Assembly: GCA_019240655.1 (NCBI GenBank)
Contig: JAFAXX010000109.1
Span: 1-33,162 of the forward strand
Direction: 5' to 3'
From: Solirubrobacterales bacterium
Lineage (GTDB): Bacteria > Actinomycetota > Thermoleophilia > Solirubrobacterales > Solirubrobacteraceae
DNA: 33,162 bases
Positions within the stretch are counted from its first letter, which is position 1; the number at the start of each line of letters is the position of its first letter. Below, one piece after another: positions 1 through 6,936 of the stretch. The notes beneath the pieces are model-generated. The model saw only the letters and a list, made by a program, of their open reading frames with translations. It searched no databases and was not told the origin of the DNA. A program made the translations under genes and the position numbers.

Positions 1-621
1 CGGAACGCGCTCGCGGACGGCGTCGAGCACGGCGATCGCGTTGCTGATCGCGTAGGCGATCTCCTGCACCGGCGTCGCGCCCGCTTCCTGCAGGTGGTAG
101 GAGCAGATGTTGATCGGGTTCCACTTCGGGACATGGCGGACCGTGTAGGCGATCGTGTCGGCGATCAGCCGCATGCTCGGGCCGGGAGGGAAGGCGTAGG
201 TGCCCCGGCTCAGGTACTCCTTGAGGATGTCGTTCTGCGTGGTGCCCTGGAGCTTCTCCGGGGCCACGCCATGGTCCTCGGCGGCGACGACGTACAGCGC
301 CAGCAGCCACGCCGCGGTGGCGTTGATCGTCATCGAGGTGTTCATCTGATCGAGTGGGATGCCGTCGAGCAGGGTCAGCATGTCGCCCTTGTGAGCGATC
401 GAGACGCCGACCTTGCCGACTTCGCCGCGGGCTAGCTCGTGCCCGGGGTCATAGCCGGTCTGGGTCGGCAGATCGAAGGCGATCGACAGGCCGGTCTGGC
501 CCTTTTCGAGGTTGCGGCGGTAGAGCTCGTTGGAGCGCCGCGCGTCGGAGTGCCCGGCGTAGGTGCGCATCAGCCAGGGGCGGTCGCGCTCGGGCAGGCG
601 CGGAGGCGAAAGCTCCGACAT
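1..621 (-). CDS. meaA: MeaA-type acyl-CoA mutase (ethylmalonyl-CoA mutase family), 5' part
   Basis: Partial gene; 207 codons are visible and the rest lies beyond the left edge. It belongs to the B12-dependent methylmalonyl-CoA mutase superfamily: RPWLMRTYAGHS (residues 14-25), FDLPTQTGYD (49-58) and further in QLQ-type core signatures such as NICSYHLQEAGATPVQEIAYA. The protein begins only 13 residues before RPW, without the long N-terminal extension of classical methylmalonyl-CoA mutase large subunits. It also reads PTQTGYD where those read ATHRGYD. From memory both traits fit MeaA/Ecm, which converts ethylmalonyl-CoA to methylsuccinyl-CoA. The crotonyl-CoA carboxylase/reductase at 8462-9712 supports this reading. 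I prefer ATG 621 over ATG 630 because a TACAAT box (634-629) sits 7 nt before 621 and actually overlaps the 630 codon. An isobutyryl- or methylmalonyl-CoA mutase remains possible without the C-terminal B12 domain in view. Confidence 0.82.
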   Translation of the reverse strand, partial: MSELSPPRLPERDRPWLMRTYAGHSDARRSNELYRRNLEKGQTGLSIAFDLPTQTGYDPGHELARGEVGKVGVSIAHKGDMLTLLDGIPLDQMNTSMTINATAAWLLALYVVAAEDHGVAPEKLQGTTQNDILKEYLSRGTYAFPPGPSMRLIADTIAYTVRHVPKWNPINICSYHLQEAGATPVQEIAYAISNAIAVLDAVRERVP

Positions 622-628
622 GCGGGGC

Positions 629-681
629 ATTGTAAGTGTGCAAGGAACCGTGTGGGCTGTCTGGATAGGGTTCGGTAACGT
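629..681. promoter_or_regulatory. Divergent leaderless-type -10 boxes of meaA and the divIVA-like gene
   Basis: On the minus strand TACAAT (634-629) lies 7 nt before ATG 621. On the plus strand TAACGT (676-681) lies 7 nt before ATG 689. Both fit TANNNT close to the start codon, as in actinobacterial leaderless transcripts. No convincing -35 hexamer or Shine-Dalgarno sequence is visible for either gene. The promoter assignment is inference. Confidence 0.45.
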
Positions 682-688
682 CAACCCC

Positions 689-1489
689 ATGCCCGATCAA
701 AGCTCAGCTTCCACGGAGCACGCCCTGATCCAGGAGATCACCGCTCCGCTGGCCACACTGCCCGATGACCCGGTCCAGGTCACCGCCGACGCCGACTTTC
801 CGGTCGTGCTGCGCGGGTATGACCGGATCGCGGTCGACGCCTACGTGAGGAAAACGAGCCAGCTGGTCGCCGAACTGCAGGCGACGCGATCGCCTGAAGC
901 GGCGGTCCGCCGTGCGCTCGAGCGCGTAGGCGAGGAAGTCGCAGGCATCCTGCAGCGGGCCCACGACACCGCCGCTCGGATCACGACCCACTCCCGCGCC
1001 GAGGCGGAGGACCGACTGGAGAAGGCCCGTCGGGAGGCGGCCCAGATCGTCGCTGCAGCCACGACCCGCGTCAAGGAGCTCGACGCCGAGACCGAACGGG
1101 TCTGGGCCGAGCGCCACCGGCTCGTCGAGGACGCCCGGGAGCTGGCCCGCCAGCTCCACGGGCTGGCCGACTCGGCCACCGACCGCTTCCCGGCCGCCGA
1201 GGAGCCCGAGGCCGATGCCGAGGCTGAGGCGGGCCCCGCGCCCGGCGCGTATGACCAGGACGCGGTGGGCGAGGACCTCGAGCCGACGGACGAGCCCCTG
1301 CCCGGCGCGCCAGCGTCCACGGGCGCGGGAGGACTTCCCGGCGCGGCTCGCGTACCCGGCACGGCAGAGCCCGGGCCCGAGGGCCCGGACAGCCGGGCGG
1401 GTAGCCGAGCCGACGACGACGATCCGGTCGAGCCCGAATCCTCCACTGCGCTGCGGCCGCTCGATACGCCGCCGGAGGCACGGCCCTGA
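689..1489 (+). CDS. DivIVA-domain coiled-coil protein
   Basis: 266 aa. Residues about 28-60 contain the DivIVA N-terminal signature (FPVVLRGYDRIAVDAYV), which in Wag31/SepIVA-type proteins binds membrane or the growth pole. Residues about 65-160 are rich in Ala, Glu and Arg with heptad-like spacing, which predicts a long coiled coil. From about 165 on the tail is acidic, Pro/Gly-rich and probably disordered. There is no catalytic motif. I infer a cytoplasmic, membrane-associated scaffold for growth or division. ATG 689 is chosen over the longer upstream reading because the DivIVA box then lies at the usual distance from the N terminus and a TAACGT box precedes it by 7 nt. The MBL hydrolase begins 11 bp downstream, so the two are probably co-transcribed. 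Confidence 0.75.
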   Translation: MPDQSSASTEHALIQEITAPLATLPDDPVQVTADADFPVVLRGYDRIAVDAYVRKTSQLVAELQATRSPEAAVRRALERVGEEVAGILQRAHDTAARITTHSRAEAEDRLEKARREAAQIVAAATTRVKELDAETERVWAERHRLVEDARELARQLHGLADSATDRFPAAEEPEADAEAEAGPAPGAYDQDAVGEDLEPTDEPLPGAPASTGAGGLPGAARVPGTAEPGPEGPDSRAGSRADDDDPVEPESSTALRPLDTPPEARP

Positions 1490-1500
1490 CGCCGGGCGGC

Positions 1501-2337
1501 ATGCGGGTCATCGATCTCCTTCATCTCGGTCGTGCACGGGTGATCGGCGCCTGGGAGGTCGACGACATACTGATCGACCCGGGCCCGACCTCCTGCCTGC
1601 CCACGCTGCTCGAGGCACTCGGCGACCGCCCCCCGCGAGCCCTGCTGCTGACCCACATCCACCTCGATCACGCCGGGGCCACCGGCTCGCTGGTGGAGCG
1701 CTGGCCCGAGCTTCCGGTCTACGTTCACGAGGTGGGCGTACCGCACCTGGTCGACCCGGCCCGCCTGCTCGAGAGCGCCCGCCGCCTCTACGGAGACGAC
1801 ATGGACCGCCTGTGGGGCGAGGTGCGCCCGGTCCCCGAGGCGCGGATCTGCCCCCTGCAAGGCGGTGAGCGCCTGCTCTCCGGCGCCTTCGAGGTTGCCT
1901 ACACGCCCGGCCACGCCTCCCACCACGTCTCCTACCGCCACGACGGCACTGCGTTCGTCGGCGACGTCGGTGGGGTGCGGACCTCCGAGGGCGGCCCCGT
2001 CATCCCGCCGACCCCGCCCCCGGAGGTGGACGTGGAGGCGTGGCACGAGTCGATCGAGCGGGTCCGCGCCTGGCGCCCAGAGCGCCTGGCCATCACCCAC
2101 TTCGGCGCCGGCGAGCAGGTCGAGGCGCAGCTGGCCGAGCTCTCACGCCGGCTCGACGACTACGCCGAGCGCGTCCGCGACCAGGACGCCGAGACGTTCA
2201 TCGCCGGTGTGCAGGCGGAGATCGTGAGCGGCGCCGGTGCCGACCAGCTCGACACCTACCGCCAGGCCGCGCCGCCCGAGCAGCTCTACGCCGGCCTCGA
2301 GCGTTACTGGAAGAAACGGGCTGACCCGGCGCGCTAG
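1501..2337 (+). CDS. Metallo-beta-lactamase-fold hydrolase
   Basis: 278 aa. The family zinc motif HxHxDH is present (THIHLDHAG, about residues 51-59), with a further metal His in YTPGHASHH (about 139-147), an Asp in FVGDVGG (about 157) and a C-terminal His in AITHFG (about 199). Together these make a complete binuclear MBL site of the glyoxalase II-like branch. Length is normal for a single-domain MBL protein. No signal peptide is visible, so it is probably cytoplasmic. Possible reactions include thioester or lactone hydrolysis, but the sequence does not decide the substrate. It lies 11 bp after the DivIVA-like gene and 23 bp before clpS, in the same direction. Confidence 0.85.
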   Translation: MRVIDLLHLGRARVIGAWEVDDILIDPGPTSCLPTLLEALGDRPPRALLLTHIHLDHAGATGSLVERWPELPVYVHEVGVPHLVDPARLLESARRLYGDDMDRLWGEVRPVPEARICPLQGGERLLSGAFEVAYTPGHASHHVSYRHDGTAFVGDVGGVRTSEGGPVIPPTPPPEVDVEAWHESIERVRAWRPERLAITHFGAGEQVEAQLAELSRRLDDYAERVRDQDAETFIAGVQAEIVSGAGADQLDTYRQAAPPEQLYAGLERYWKKRADPAR

Positions 2338-2345
2338 CGGCGCGG

Positions 2346-2351
2346 TATCCT
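2346..2351 (+). promoter_or_regulatory. -10 box (TATCCT) for a leaderless clpS transcript
   Basis: TATCCT ends 9 nt before ATG 2361. It sits in the 23-bp gap behind the MBL gene, so clpS could have its own start site besides read-through from upstream. The identical hexamer at the same distance precedes the binding-protein gene at 19864. Confidence 0.35.
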
Positions 2352-2360
2352 GGGCGGCCG

Positions 2361-2648
2361 ATGTCGCAGACCATTGAGCTGCCCCGAGTGGGCGGACCTG
2401 GCAGCGGCCTGGGTGGGATGTGGCGAGTCGTGGTGTTGAACGACGACTTCAACACCTTCGACCACGTGGCGGAGACCCTGGCCCGGGTGATCCCGGGCGT
2501 GACCCTCGCCGAGGGCTACCGGTTCGCCGACCGAATTCACAACACCGGCTGCGCGATCGTCTGGAGCGGCTCGCGAGACGACGCCGAGGCCTACTGGCGC
2601 CAGCTCGACGAGGCCGGATTGACGATGGCGCCGCTCGAGGGCTCATAG
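2361..2648 (+). CDS. clpS: ATP-dependent Clp protease adaptor ClpS
   Basis: 95 aa. The core matches ClpS: VVVLNDDFNTFDHVAETL (about residues 24-41) holds the conserved NDD-[FY]-x-[TP] binding-pocket loop, and the IH (about 59-60) and Ala-rich helix positions follow. ClpS docks on the ClpA/ClpC N domain and delivers substrates bearing N-degron residues (Leu, Phe, Trp, Tyr) to ClpP. The first ~19 residues form a Gly/Pro-rich, flexible N-terminal extension, as ClpS needs to engage the unfoldase. No Clp ATPase lies nearby. The start is supported by the N-extension length and a -10-like TATCCT. Confidence 0.88.
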   Translation: MSQTIELPRVGGPGSGLGGMWRVVVLNDDFNTFDHVAETLARVIPGVTLAEGYRFADRIHNTGCAIVWSGSRDDAEAYWRQLDEAGLTMAPLEGS

Positions 2649-2689
2649 CTCCTAGCGTGCCTCGCTCTCGTGGGGGGCCTCGCTTCGTT

Positions 2690-2778
2690 GGGGGCCTCGT
2701 CCCGTTAGGGGGCCTCGTCCCGTTAGGGGGCCTCGTCCCGTTAGGGGGCCTCGTCCCGTTAGGGGGCCTCGTCCCGTA
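2690..2778. repeat. 18-bp tandem repeat, five copies
   Basis: The unit GGGGGCCTCGTCCCGTTA is repeated perfectly at 2690-2707, 2708-2725, 2726-2743 and 2744-2761. A fifth copy (2762-2778) lacks one T. Diverged units flank it: GGGGGCCTCGCTTCGTT just upstream (about 2673-2689) and GGGGCCTCGCTTTCGG just downstream (from 2779). The GGGCCTCGCT core recurs in the palindrome at 25232-25300. There are no unique spacers between units, so it is not a CRISPR array. Confidence 0.95.
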
Positions 2779-2948
2779 GGGGCCTCGCTTTCGGAGCTCG
2801 CCAGCGAGCTCTTGCCGGAGCTGGAGACGCGGCGAACCGCTGAGCGCGTGCAGAAAGTGGCGATATAGGCAACAAACTGCACAGTGTGCGATATGTGTTA
2901 GGCCCTCGAACACCGCCTCGTTCGGCGGCGTCGCCACCCCGCACTCGG

Positions 2949-2970
2949 CCGGCGGCGACGACGCCGCCGG
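2949..2970 (-). terminator. Perfect 9-bp hairpin next to the desaturase stop codon
   Basis: CCGGCGGCG (2949-2957) pairs with CGCCGCCGG (2962-2970) across the loop ACGA. It directly abuts the stop codon of the minus-strand desaturase gene (stop at 2971-2973). A second hairpin (CCGCC/GGCGG, 2913-2928) lies farther downstream. There is no U-tract, which is common in high-GC actinobacteria. Terminator function is inferred from position. Confidence 0.5.
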
Positions 2971-3936
2971 TCAGCGTTGGCGATCTCCGTCGGGCCGGCG
3001 AGCGAGGCCCGCGGACGCCGGGCGAAGCCCGGCCCCACTCAACACGCGGCTCGGGAGCGCCTTCGCGCGCTGGCGCTCGGGGGTGACCCGCACCACGTTC
3101 CAGACCACTCCGAGCTTCTCAAGCAGCGCGATCAGCAGACCGGTCGGGTCGGCCATGCGCTCCCACCGCCTCAGGCCGTGAAACGCCGAGGTCGGGAACG
3201 CGTGGTGGTTGTGGTGCCAGGCCTCGCCCATCGAGAACGGAGCCAGCCAGAACACGTTGCGTGATTCGTCCTCGATCGCGAAGCGGCGGCGGCCGAAGAA
3301 ATGGCAGACGGAGTTGATCGACCAGGTGACGTGGTGGAGCAGGAAGACCCGCACGAACCCGCCCCAGAGCAGGGCGGTGAGGGCGGTCCCGAGCCCGCCG
3401 CCGACCACCCAGCCGAGGGCGAACGGGATCATGAAGCCGGCGACCACCCACAGCCAGAACAGCTTGTCGATCGCCCGCATCGCTCCGTCCTTGACGAGGT
3501 CGGGGGCGAAGCGCTCGCGCTCGGCGGTGCCGACGGTCTCGAACAGCCAGCCCATGTGGGCGTGCCACAGGCCCTTGACGCCGCCCCAGAACCCGGGACC
3601 GCTCAGGTGAGGCGAGTGCGGATCGCCGTCTTGGTCGGTGAAGGCGTGGTGCTTGCGGTGGTCGGCCACCCACGTGATCACCGAGCCCTCCACCGCCATC
3701 GAGCCGAGGACCGCAATGATCGCCCGGAACGACCGCGAGCTCTCGAACGCGCGGTGGGTGAACATCCGGTGGTAGCCCAGCGTCACGCCGAACGCGGTGA
3801 GCATGTACAGGCCGATGAGCAGGCAGAGCTCGAGGGGGCCGATGGCGCGGTTCCACAGCAGCGCGACCGCGACGATGACGCCGACGAGCGGCAGCGGGAC
3901 TCCGATGAGGTTGATGATCTTGTGGGCTCGGGACAT
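2971..3936 (-). CDS. Membrane fatty acid desaturase (acyl-CoA delta-9 type)
   Basis: 321 aa. It carries the three histidine boxes of integral-membrane di-iron desaturases: HRMFTH (56-61), HRKHH (93-97) and HHNHH (241-245). Hydrophobic segments at about 10-28, 36-55, 160-178 and 180-200 fit the usual four-helix topology with the histidine clusters facing the cytoplasm. The family inserts a cis double bond into acyl-CoA or lipid-bound acyl chains using O2 and reduced ferredoxin or a similar donor. The last ~30 residues are Arg/Ala-rich and not conserved. ATG 3936 is preferred over a much longer upstream reading that would run antisense through the regulator gene, and a TATCGT box (3949-3944) lies 7 nt before it. 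It is divergent from the PucR-type regulator at 4023. Confidence 0.9.
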   Translation of the reverse strand: MSRAHKIINLIGVPLPLVGVIVAVALLWNRAIGPLELCLLIGLYMLTAFGVTLGYHRMFTHRAFESSRSFRAIIAVLGSMAVEGSVITWVADHRKHHAFTDQDGDPHSPHLSGPGFWGGVKGLWHAHMGWLFETVGTAERERFAPDLVKDGAMRAIDKLFWLWVVAGFMIPFALGWVVGGGLGTALTALLWGGFVRVFLLHHVTWSINSVCHFFGRRRFAIEDESRNVFWLAPFSMGEAWHHNHHAFPTSAFHGLRRWERMADPTGLLIALLEKLGVVWNVVRVTPERQRAKALPSRVLSGAGLRPASAGLARRPDGDRQR

Positions 3937-3943
3937 GGCAGCA

Positions 3944-4011
3944 ACGATACGTAGCCAGAGCGCGAATTTCTTCGCCTCCTGCCACGAGCGACCGGCGAGA
4001 ACTTGTATGGT
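3944..4011. promoter_or_regulatory. Divergent promoter region with inverted repeat (desaturase / PucR-type regulator)
   Basis: The 86-bp gap carries TATCGT on the minus strand (3949-3944), 7 nt from the desaturase ATG. On the plus strand TATGGT (4006-4011) lies 11 nt from ATG 4023. Between them sits the inverted repeat GCGAA-TTTC-TTCGC (3962-3975), a plausible operator for the neighbouring regulator. The operator role is inference. Confidence 0.35.
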
Positions 4012-4022
4012 CTGCACAAGGA

Positions 4023-5183
4023 ATGGCCAAGCAGCCCTGGCATGAGCTGCCGCCGGAGATCGCCGGGCTGCTGCGGCCGTGGCTCCCGCAGCTGGCCGAC
4101 GAGATGATTGAGGCGGTCCGCGGCATCCCGGCGTACTCCCGGCCGATGGAGGGGCCATTCGGGAAGGGCGTACGGGCCGGGGTCGAGGCGGCCCTCCGGC
4201 ACTTCCTGGCCGAGATCGAGGAATCCGGTGCGGTGGCCCGCGACGACGTCTACCGTGTTCTCGGGCGGGGCGAGATGCGGGCGGGGCGGAGCCTCGATGC
4301 GCTGCTGAGCGCGTATCGCATCGGGGCCCGGGTGGCCTGGCGGCGGTTCGCGGCGATCGGCGTCGAGCACGGCGTGCCGCCGGGCACGCTCTACCGGCTG
4401 GCCGAATCGCTGTTCGCCTACATCGACGTGCTCTCGGCCGAGTCGGCCGAGGGTCACGCACTCGAGCAATCGGCGGCGGCCGGCGAGCTCCAGCTCCACC
4501 GCCGCCGGCTCGTCCGCCTGCTGGTGCGCGAGCCGCCGGCCGATCCCGAGGCGATCGAGGCGCTGGCCGCGGAGGCCGACTGGCCGCTGCCGAGGGCGGT
4601 GGCGGTGGTGGCGATCGGCGGTCGGGGGCGGGCCGCCGCAGCCTCGCATCTCCCCGCGGACGCGCTCGCCGAGACTTTCGGGGAGATCGACTGCGCGGTC
4701 GTCCCGGATCCCGACGGCCCGGGGCGGCGGGGGGCGATCGAGCGCGCGGTGGCCGGCGCCGGGGCCTCGGCGGGGCTGGGCACGACGGTGGCATGGCCCG
4801 AGGCGGCGGTGAGCTTCCGCCGCGCGGAGGCCGCCCTCGGGCTGGCCGCGGGCGCTCCGGGGCTCATCGTGGCCCGCGAGCGCGTGGGCGAGCTCCTGCT
4901 ACGGGCCGACTCGCGGCTGGCCGGCGAGCTGGCCGCCGACCGCCTGGCGCCGCTAGCCGGGCTGTCGGCCGGGGCCCGGGCGCGGCTCACCGAGACGCTC
5001 CGGGCGTGGCTCGGCGAACAGGGACGGCTCGGGCCGGTGGCGGCCCGGCTCGGGGTCCATCCGCAGACCGCCCGCTACCGGCTCACGCGGTTGCGGGAGC
5101 TGTTCGGCGAGGCGCTGGACGACCCCGAGCAGCGGTTCTGGCTCGAGCTGGCGCTCCGGCTGCAAGCCACGGGGCCTACCTGA
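4023..5183 (+). CDS. PucR/CdaR-type transcriptional regulator
   Basis: 386 aa. The C-terminal HTH of the PucR family is clear: LGPVAARLGVHPQTARYRL (about residues 338-356) followed by TRLRELFG and an acidic stretch. The N-terminal half (about 1-160) is helical and resembles the sensor domain of actinobacterial CdaR/PucR-like regulators. The middle (about 180-290) looks like the GGDEF-related linker of that family, without a GGDEF motif. Its ligand is unknown. Divergence from the desaturase across 86 bp suggests it controls that gene, perhaps reading membrane or lipid state. ATG 4023 is preceded by CAAGGA almost adjacent to it. Confidence 0.8.
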   Translation: MAKQPWHELPPEIAGLLRPWLPQLADEMIEAVRGIPAYSRPMEGPFGKGVRAGVEAALRHFLAEIEESGAVARDDVYRVLGRGEMRAGRSLDALLSAYRIGARVAWRRFAAIGVEHGVPPGTLYRLAESLFAYIDVLSAESAEGHALEQSAAAGELQLHRRRLVRLLVREPPADPEAIEALAAEADWPLPRAVAVVAIGGRGRAAAASHLPADALAETFGEIDCAVVPDPDGPGRRGAIERAVAGAGASAGLGTTVAWPEAAVSFRRAEAALGLAAGAPGLIVARERVGELLLRADSRLAGELAADRLAPLAGLSAGARARLTETLRAWLGEQGRLGPVAARLGVHPQTARYRLTRLRELFGEALDDPEQRFWLELALRLQATGPT

Positions 5184-5191
5184 GGTAGCGC

Positions 5192-5226
5192 CGCGTCACA
5201 TTGCTTGGTGCATGGATGTGATCGCG
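5192..5226. terminator. Hairpin between convergent genes
   Basis: CGCGTCACAT (5192-5201) pairs with ATGTGATCGCG (5216-5226) with a one-base bulge. It lies just after the regulator stop (5183) and just after the stop of the convergent gene ending at 5237, so it could terminate both. No U-tract is present. Confidence 0.4.
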
Positions 5227-5236
5227 CGGGGAGGGG

Positions 5237-5893
5237 TCAGGCGGATGGCGGTGTCGCGCCGCCGAGCCCGGTGGCCGGCGGCGGCACGGGCGGCGGCTGC
5301 GCGTCCAGCGGCTGCACGGCCGGCGGCTGCACGGCCGGCGGCTGCACGTCCGGCGGCTGCGCGTCCAGCGGCTGCGCGTCGAGCGGCTGGACGGCGGGCG
5401 CGACCGCTTCAGTATTAGTGTCTTGCTGACGGGCGCGGCGGCGCTTGAACAGGGCGGCGCCGAGACCTGCCGCGGCGGCGACCCCGAGCGATCCCGTCGT
5501 GGCGCCAAGTCGGCCCGGGTTCCTCACGGAGCGCCCGCGACTGGAGGGCGGCTGGTTCTTGCGCGGGCGGAGGCTTGAGAGGGCCCCGCCCAATGCGCCG
5601 GTCAGTCCACCGCCGTCACTCTGCGTCCTGGTGCGCTTTCTTGCGATGCCCAGGCCGTCGCCGCTCGCCCGCCGGCTCTGGTCGCGCTTCATGTAGCCGG
5701 CCAGCCCACCGCCGCTCGAGGTTTGCGACTTGCCGGGGCGCGTCGCACTGCCCCGCCCACTTCCGCTGGCGGAGCGGGTCATCGACGGCCACCGTCCGGG
5801 CGGCGTGCTCGCGCCGCGCGCCCGCGGCACTCCCCGTGTGCCGCCGGCACGAGTGCGAGGCTCGGTCTTGCCTGATTTGCTCGTTCTCGGCAT
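5237..5893 (-). CDS. Basic low-complexity protein with pentapeptide-type repeats
   Basis: 218 aa, family not recognised. The N-terminal ~140 residues are very rich in Ser, Gly, Arg, Lys and Thr (pI clearly basic) and contain two similar segments, SGGGLAGYMKR and DGGGLTGALGG. A short hydrophobic stretch (about 132-147, GSLGVAAAAGLGAALF) is followed by KRRRAR, like a single membrane anchor with a positive stop-transfer. Residues 168-202 are seven 5-residue units of the type (V/A)QP(L/P)(D/A). A good ribosome-binding site, GGAGAG, precedes ATG 5893. It is the last gene of the minus-strand envelope/stress cluster. Composition and repeats are unlike the enzymes nearby. Confidence 0.6.
   Translation of the reverse strand: MPRTSKSGKTEPRTRAGGTRGVPRARGASTPPGRWPSMTRSASGSGRGSATRPGKSQTSSGGGLAGYMKRDQSRRASGDGLGIARKRTRTQSDGGGLTGALGGALSSLRPRKNQPPSSRGRSVRNPGRLGATTGSLGVAAAAGLGAALFKRRRARQQDTNTEAVAPAVQPLDAQPLDAQPPDVQPPAVQPPAVQPLDAQPPPVPPPATGLGGATPPSA
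5288..5392. repeat. 15-bp coding tandem repeat, seven units
   Basis: Seven 15-bp units encode (V/A)QP(L/P)(D/A) in the gene at 5237-5893 (residues 168-202). On the plus strand the core reads GGCTGCACGGCCGGC with variants. Copies differ by point changes, so expansion is not very recent. Confidence 0.85.
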
Positions 5894-5947
5894 GGGTCAC
5901 TCTCCGATCCTTCGGTTCGGGTCCACCGCGGCATAGGCTCGTAGTGG

Positions 5948-6544
5948 CTATTGCGAGACTGTCCGTCTGACGTCCTGAGCGCTCTCCTGGGCGCTTGACT
6001 TCAGCTCGTCGCCGTGATGCTGAGCGCTCTGCTGAGCCGTGTCTTTGATGTCCGAGGCGGCCTGCTTGGCGCTTTCAGTCGCCGTCTGCGCGGTCTCTTG
6101 AGCCACCTGCCGTCCGCGCTCGAGCGCCTCCTGGCCGGTCTGCCGGACCTGCTCCTTGACCTGGTCGGCGACGGGCCCCAGCTGCTCGTCCTCGACCCGG
6201 GTCGACGGGACCAGCATGCCGGCCAGAAACCCGAGTGCAGCCGCCCCGACGGCCAGGCCGAGCGGGTTCTCCTGCACCATCCCGACGGCCTGCCTCCCGG
6301 CGCGCTTGACGTCGCGGACGTCGGGCGTGGCGTCCGAGAACTGCGCGCCCGCGCCGCTCACGGTATCGGAGATCTGCGCGCCGGCCCCGGTGATCTTCTC
6401 CCTGACACCCTGCACCTTGTCGCTTATCGACTCCCTCGCTCGCGCGGGCACGTCCGCCTTGTAGCCGATGGCGTCGACCGTCTCGCCCATGCGCTCGCGC
6501 GTCTGCTCTATTTGCTCCCGGATGGCAGCCGGTTCTTCGCCCAT
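5948..6544 (-). CDS. DUF3618-type protein with LEA-like C-terminal helices
   Basis: 198 aa. The N terminus has the DUF3618 pattern (IREQIEQTRERMGETVDAIGYKADV, about residues 8-32 in two overlapping parts), followed by an amphipathic helix. One hydrophobic segment is present (about 93-111, NPLGLAVGAAALGFLAGML). The C-terminal half (about 120-198) consists of charged/Ala/Gln 11-mer-like repeats (QTATESAKQAASDIKD and similar) resembling LEA proteins. In other actinobacteria such proteins sit beside DUF1469 holin-like genes, as here. Role unknown; I infer a membrane-anchored envelope or desiccation-stress protein. A strong site, AAGGAGG, lies before ATG 6544. The start overlaps the 3' end of the upstream gene by 37 bp, so translation is probably coupled. 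Confidence 0.78.
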   Translation of the reverse strand: MGEEPAAIREQIEQTRERMGETVDAIGYKADVPARARESISDKVQGVREKITGAGAQISDTVSGAGAQFSDATPDVRDVKRAGRQAVGMVQENPLGLAVGAAALGFLAGMLVPSTRVEDEQLGPVADQVKEQVRQTGQEALERGRQVAQETAQTATESAKQAASDIKDTAQQSAQHHGDELKSSAQESAQDVRRTVSQ

Positions 6545-6933
6545 TGCACGTCCTCCTTCATGGTTTCCACAGTTTGCTCAGGCACTGGCGGAGTGGCCTC
6601 TGAGATCCGCTGCTTGCCGGTCAGCGCCAGTACACCCGCCACCGCGGCGTACACCACGGTCACGATCAAGGCCGCCAGCCATACGTCCATCGCCTTGCCC
6701 AGCAAGGCGATCACGCACGCGCTGAGCGTGCCGAGGGCCAGCAGCGTGGCGATCCCGGCGCCGCCGAACATGCCGGCGCCGACGCCGGCTCGCTTGCCCT
6801 TCTCGGTCATCTCCGCCTGCGCGAGCTGCAGCTCCTGGCGGACAAGCGTCGAGAGCTCGGCCGAAAGCTCCTTGAACAGCTCTCCCATCGACTGCTCGCG
6901 CAGCCGGGGATCGGGGTCGTTCACCTGCGCCAT
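6508..6933 (-). CDS. Phage-holin-family membrane protein (DUF1469-like)
   Basis: 141 aa. The amphipathic N-terminal helix SMGELFKELSAELSTLVRQEL (residues 15-35, in two parts) and the following QAEMTEKGKRAG match the actinobacterial holin superfamily III / DUF1469 signature. Two transmembrane segments follow (about 50-76 and 84-106). There is no phage context, and in this family the holin name is a fold label rather than a lysis function. It lies 3 bp after the gene at 6937-7770 and overlaps the DUF3618 gene. It probably works with them at the membrane. Confidence 0.8.
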   Translation of the reverse strand: MAQVNDPDPRLREQSMGELFKELSAELSTLVRQELQLAQAEMTEKGKRAGVGAGMFGGAGIATLLALGTLSACVIALLGKAMDVWLAALIVTVVYAAVAGVLALTGKQRISEATPPVPEQTVETMKEDVQWAKNRLPSGSK

Positions 6934-6936
6934 GGC

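Larger units (their letters stand above)
2649..2970. other. Non-coding spacer with tandem repeats, palindromes and hairpins
   Basis: Spacer of 322 bp between the ends of clpS and the desaturase gene. It holds degenerate GGGGCCTCGCT-type units (from about 2657), the 18-bp array at 2690-2778, a patch less GC-rich than its surroundings (about 2850-2905) with CGATAT twice and the palindrome GCACAGTGTGC (2879-2889), and hairpins at 2913-2928 and 2949-2970. Open frames crossing the array (GLVPLG or TGRGPL repeats) are repeat artefacts, not genes. I see no RNA gene that I recognise. Confidence 0.6.

Noticed and set aside
2690-2778. CRISPR array
   Set aside because: Units are contiguous 18-mers with no unique spacers, and no cas genes are nearby.
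2420-2937. Proteins with GLVPLG or TGRGPL repeats over the 18-bp array
   Set aside because: Repeat array read in several frames; no ribosome sites and no non-repeat domain.
3937-4794. Upstream extension of the desaturase frame to 4794
   Set aside because: Antisense to the PucR-type gene and Arg/Pro-rich; the family N terminus starts at ATG 3936.
6508-6933. Prophage remnant because of the holin-like gene
   Set aside because: No other phage gene nearby; this family is commonly chromosomal beside DUF3618 genes in Actinobacteria.
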